From positions 1 to 64,000 of the forward strand of contig JAROAZ010000006.1 in the NCBI GenBank assembly GCA_029432775.1: a stretch of 64,000 nt of DNA, in the 5' to 3' direction. The DNA comes from Pontiellaceae bacterium B12227 (GTDB taxonomy: Bacteria; Verrucomicrobiota; Kiritimatiellia; Kiritimatiellales; Pontiellaceae). Below, one piece after another: positions 62,867-64,000 of this stretch (position 1 is the stretch's first letter; each line of letters begins with the position of its first letter). The notes under the pieces were generated by a model that was given only the letters and a program-made list of their open reading frames with translations, made no database searches and was not told the origin of the DNA. A program made the translations under genes and the position numbers.

Positions 62867-64000
62867 TTAATTTCCGGAAATCTGGTCCGTTTCGGGCGAA
62901 TCCATTGGAACCGAAAATACCGCATACCCACGCGGGGGCACTTCGAGGTTTACGCCGCCCATACTGTTACAGCTGATCTCAGTCGGTTGTTGTTTATGCC
63001 CGTCCACGTAGGAATACCAGGCATGGCTTTTCAGCGCCTGATTCCAGAGCATACGGTTGCGGGTGAAAACTTTCGCGGAGCGCACCTCAGTCGGATGGCT
63101 GTTAATCGCCACCACATAACCCGGCGCCGAAGCACTGCCCTTCAGGGTTCCATACACCAGCAGGTGGTCATCCTCGGTATGGAGCAGTTGAATTTCGGGC
63201 TGCCCGCCGCCTAAGGCATTCCGCACCCAGACCAGCGGTTTAATCCCATGGCCCGGCTGGCCATCCGCTTCCGCCAGGCCATAATTAAAGTAGTCTTTCC
63301 AGAAGATGCAGGGATAGCCCTGATACGTCAGGATGAAGGCGTAGGCCAGCATCGTGTTATCCACGATGGATTCAACATGCGAATCTTTGTCCGTATCGTG
63401 ATTGGCCACAAAGGTCACTGCCCGCTTCGGATGCTTTGCAGCGAGAACCTGATCGGGATCCACCAACAGGCCGATGTCTTCGCCGTGGTTGAATACCTTC
63501 CCCATCGTATAAAATCCGGGAAAATCAAAGGCGGCCGGACATTCCGACTTTTTGAGATATTTTTCAATCATTGCAAGGTCGTCCCAGCATTCAAGAATGC
63601 CGTACGCATTGCCGGTTCCTTTAATAAATTTCCTTATAAAGGAAGGGTTGATCCCCTTCACATAGTCCAACCGCCATCCTCCATCAAAGCCGGCGTTGGC
63701 CGAATCGGCCAGCCAGTTACCCCACTGGACCAGATCATACCCGGCGGAACCCTCCCGGCGACCGGTCACATGGCAGACATCCGGATAGCCCTCAAAAGGT
63801 GCAGCATCGGATTCCTCGCTGGTTGAAGGATGGAACTGGTTATAGCGCCAGGTGCATTTCCCGCTCGCCACTCCGCTGAAGTCGGTCCAGGTTTTTTCGC
63901 CATCGAGGTTCGGGTTGGCTTCGGGCTGACCGCCGCTTCGGTGATTCAGAACAATATCCGGCATACAGACGATGCCCCGGGATTGATAGAGGGCGATAAC
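62867..64000 (-). CDS. GH13 alpha-amylase family protein, N-terminus beyond window
   Basis: Minus-strand frame is open to the window edge. The GH13 conserved regions are visible: region I DIVLNH, region II GGWRLDYVKG (nucleophile Asp), region III GILECWDD (acid/base Glu) and region IV FVANHDTDKD. A C-terminal beta domain with CKPP-type ending follows. It would hydrolyse alpha-1,4-glucans. The true start lies past 64000. Confidence 0.92.
   Translation of the reverse strand, partial: VIALYQSRGIVCMPDIVLNHRSGGQPEANPNLDGEKTWTDFSGVASGKCTWRYNQFHPSTSEESDAAPFEGYPDVCHVTGRREGSAGYDLVQWGNWLADSANAGFDGGWRLDYVKGINPSFIRKFIKGTGNAYGILECWDDLAMIEKYLKKSECPAAFDFPGFYTMGKVFNHGEDIGLLVDPDQVLAAKHPKRAVTFVANHDTDKDSHVESIVDNTMLAYAFILTYQGYPCIFWKDYFNYGLAEADGQPGHGIKPLVWVRNALGGGQPEIQLLHTEDDHLLVYGTLKGSASAPGYVVAINSHPTEVRSAKVFTRNRMLWNQALKSHAWYSYVDGHKQQPTEISCNSMGGVNLEVPPRGYAVFSVPMDSPETDQISGN

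Overview
The window looks like a chromosomal piece of an anaerobic, polysaccharide-degrading bacterium of the Planctomycetes-Verrucomicrobia-Chlamydiae group, most plausibly Kiritimatiellota (Pontiella-like). This is inference: it rests on PEP-CTERM proteins, an S1 sulfatase beside polysaccharide lyases, XylR-type regulators, a TIGR03790-like protein and DUF2961/DUF2264 enzymes. No rRNA is present to confirm it. The sequence is moderately GC-rich, with tightly packed genes and many translationally coupled pairs.

Layout. 1-11 kb: a type IV pilus / type II secretion-like locus (pilO-pilN-pilM on the minus strand; a GspB-like protein, a stand-alone MshEN protein, pilB, pilC, a PilS-like kinase lacking its ATPase domain, pilR, then pilA behind a sigma-54 promoter). 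11-12.4 kb: debris (an IS1182-type transposase remnant, a rhodanese and a ThiF/MoeB tail). 12.4-30.2 kb: mostly housekeeping and envelope genes (SleB-like hydrolase, TIGR03790-like protein, AmmeMemoRadiSam B-A fusion, alpha/beta hydrolase, DUF2961/GH172 lipoprotein, cupin, small lipoproteins, CvpA, the LpoB/COG3014/LPP20 lipoprotein operon, an MFS transporter, RsmI, and a STAS/PP2C switch). 30.3-34.9 kb: a cobalamin-riboswitch operon encoding a PEP-CTERM protein, a BtuB-like TonB receptor and a secreted protein. 35-38.3 kb: histidine phosphatase, tRNA-Arg, formylglycine-generating enzyme, ferredoxin, endonuclease. 38.4-58.1 kb: a glycosaminoglycan-type polysaccharide utilisation region (two PL8 chondroitinase-like lyases, an S1 sulfatase, a XylR regulator, a putative glycoside hydrolase, several modular secreted proteins, a PEP-CTERM protein and DUF2264/GH154). 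58.4-64 kb: SNF2 helicase with SWIM finger, spermidine-synthase-like protein, tRNA-Pro and a GH13 amylase cut by the window end.

How the parts fit: the lyases would cleave sulfated uronic-acid polymers, the sulfatase (matured by the formylglycine-generating enzyme 8 kb away) would remove sulfate, GH154/DUF2264 is a candidate for uronic-acid release, and XylR is the likely controller. PilS/PilR and the sigma-54 promoter should control the major pilin.

Two repeat systems stand out. The first is a 15-bp palindrome, TTCCARNNNYTGGAA, present at least 25 times from 9.8 to 61.7 kb. It occurs inside genes in all three reading frames and at gene ends, directly between stop codon and hairpin. The second is a family of REP-like hairpins whose stems differ in sequence but stay complementary around a conserved CTYYGT loop. 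Neither is explained by the genes in the window.
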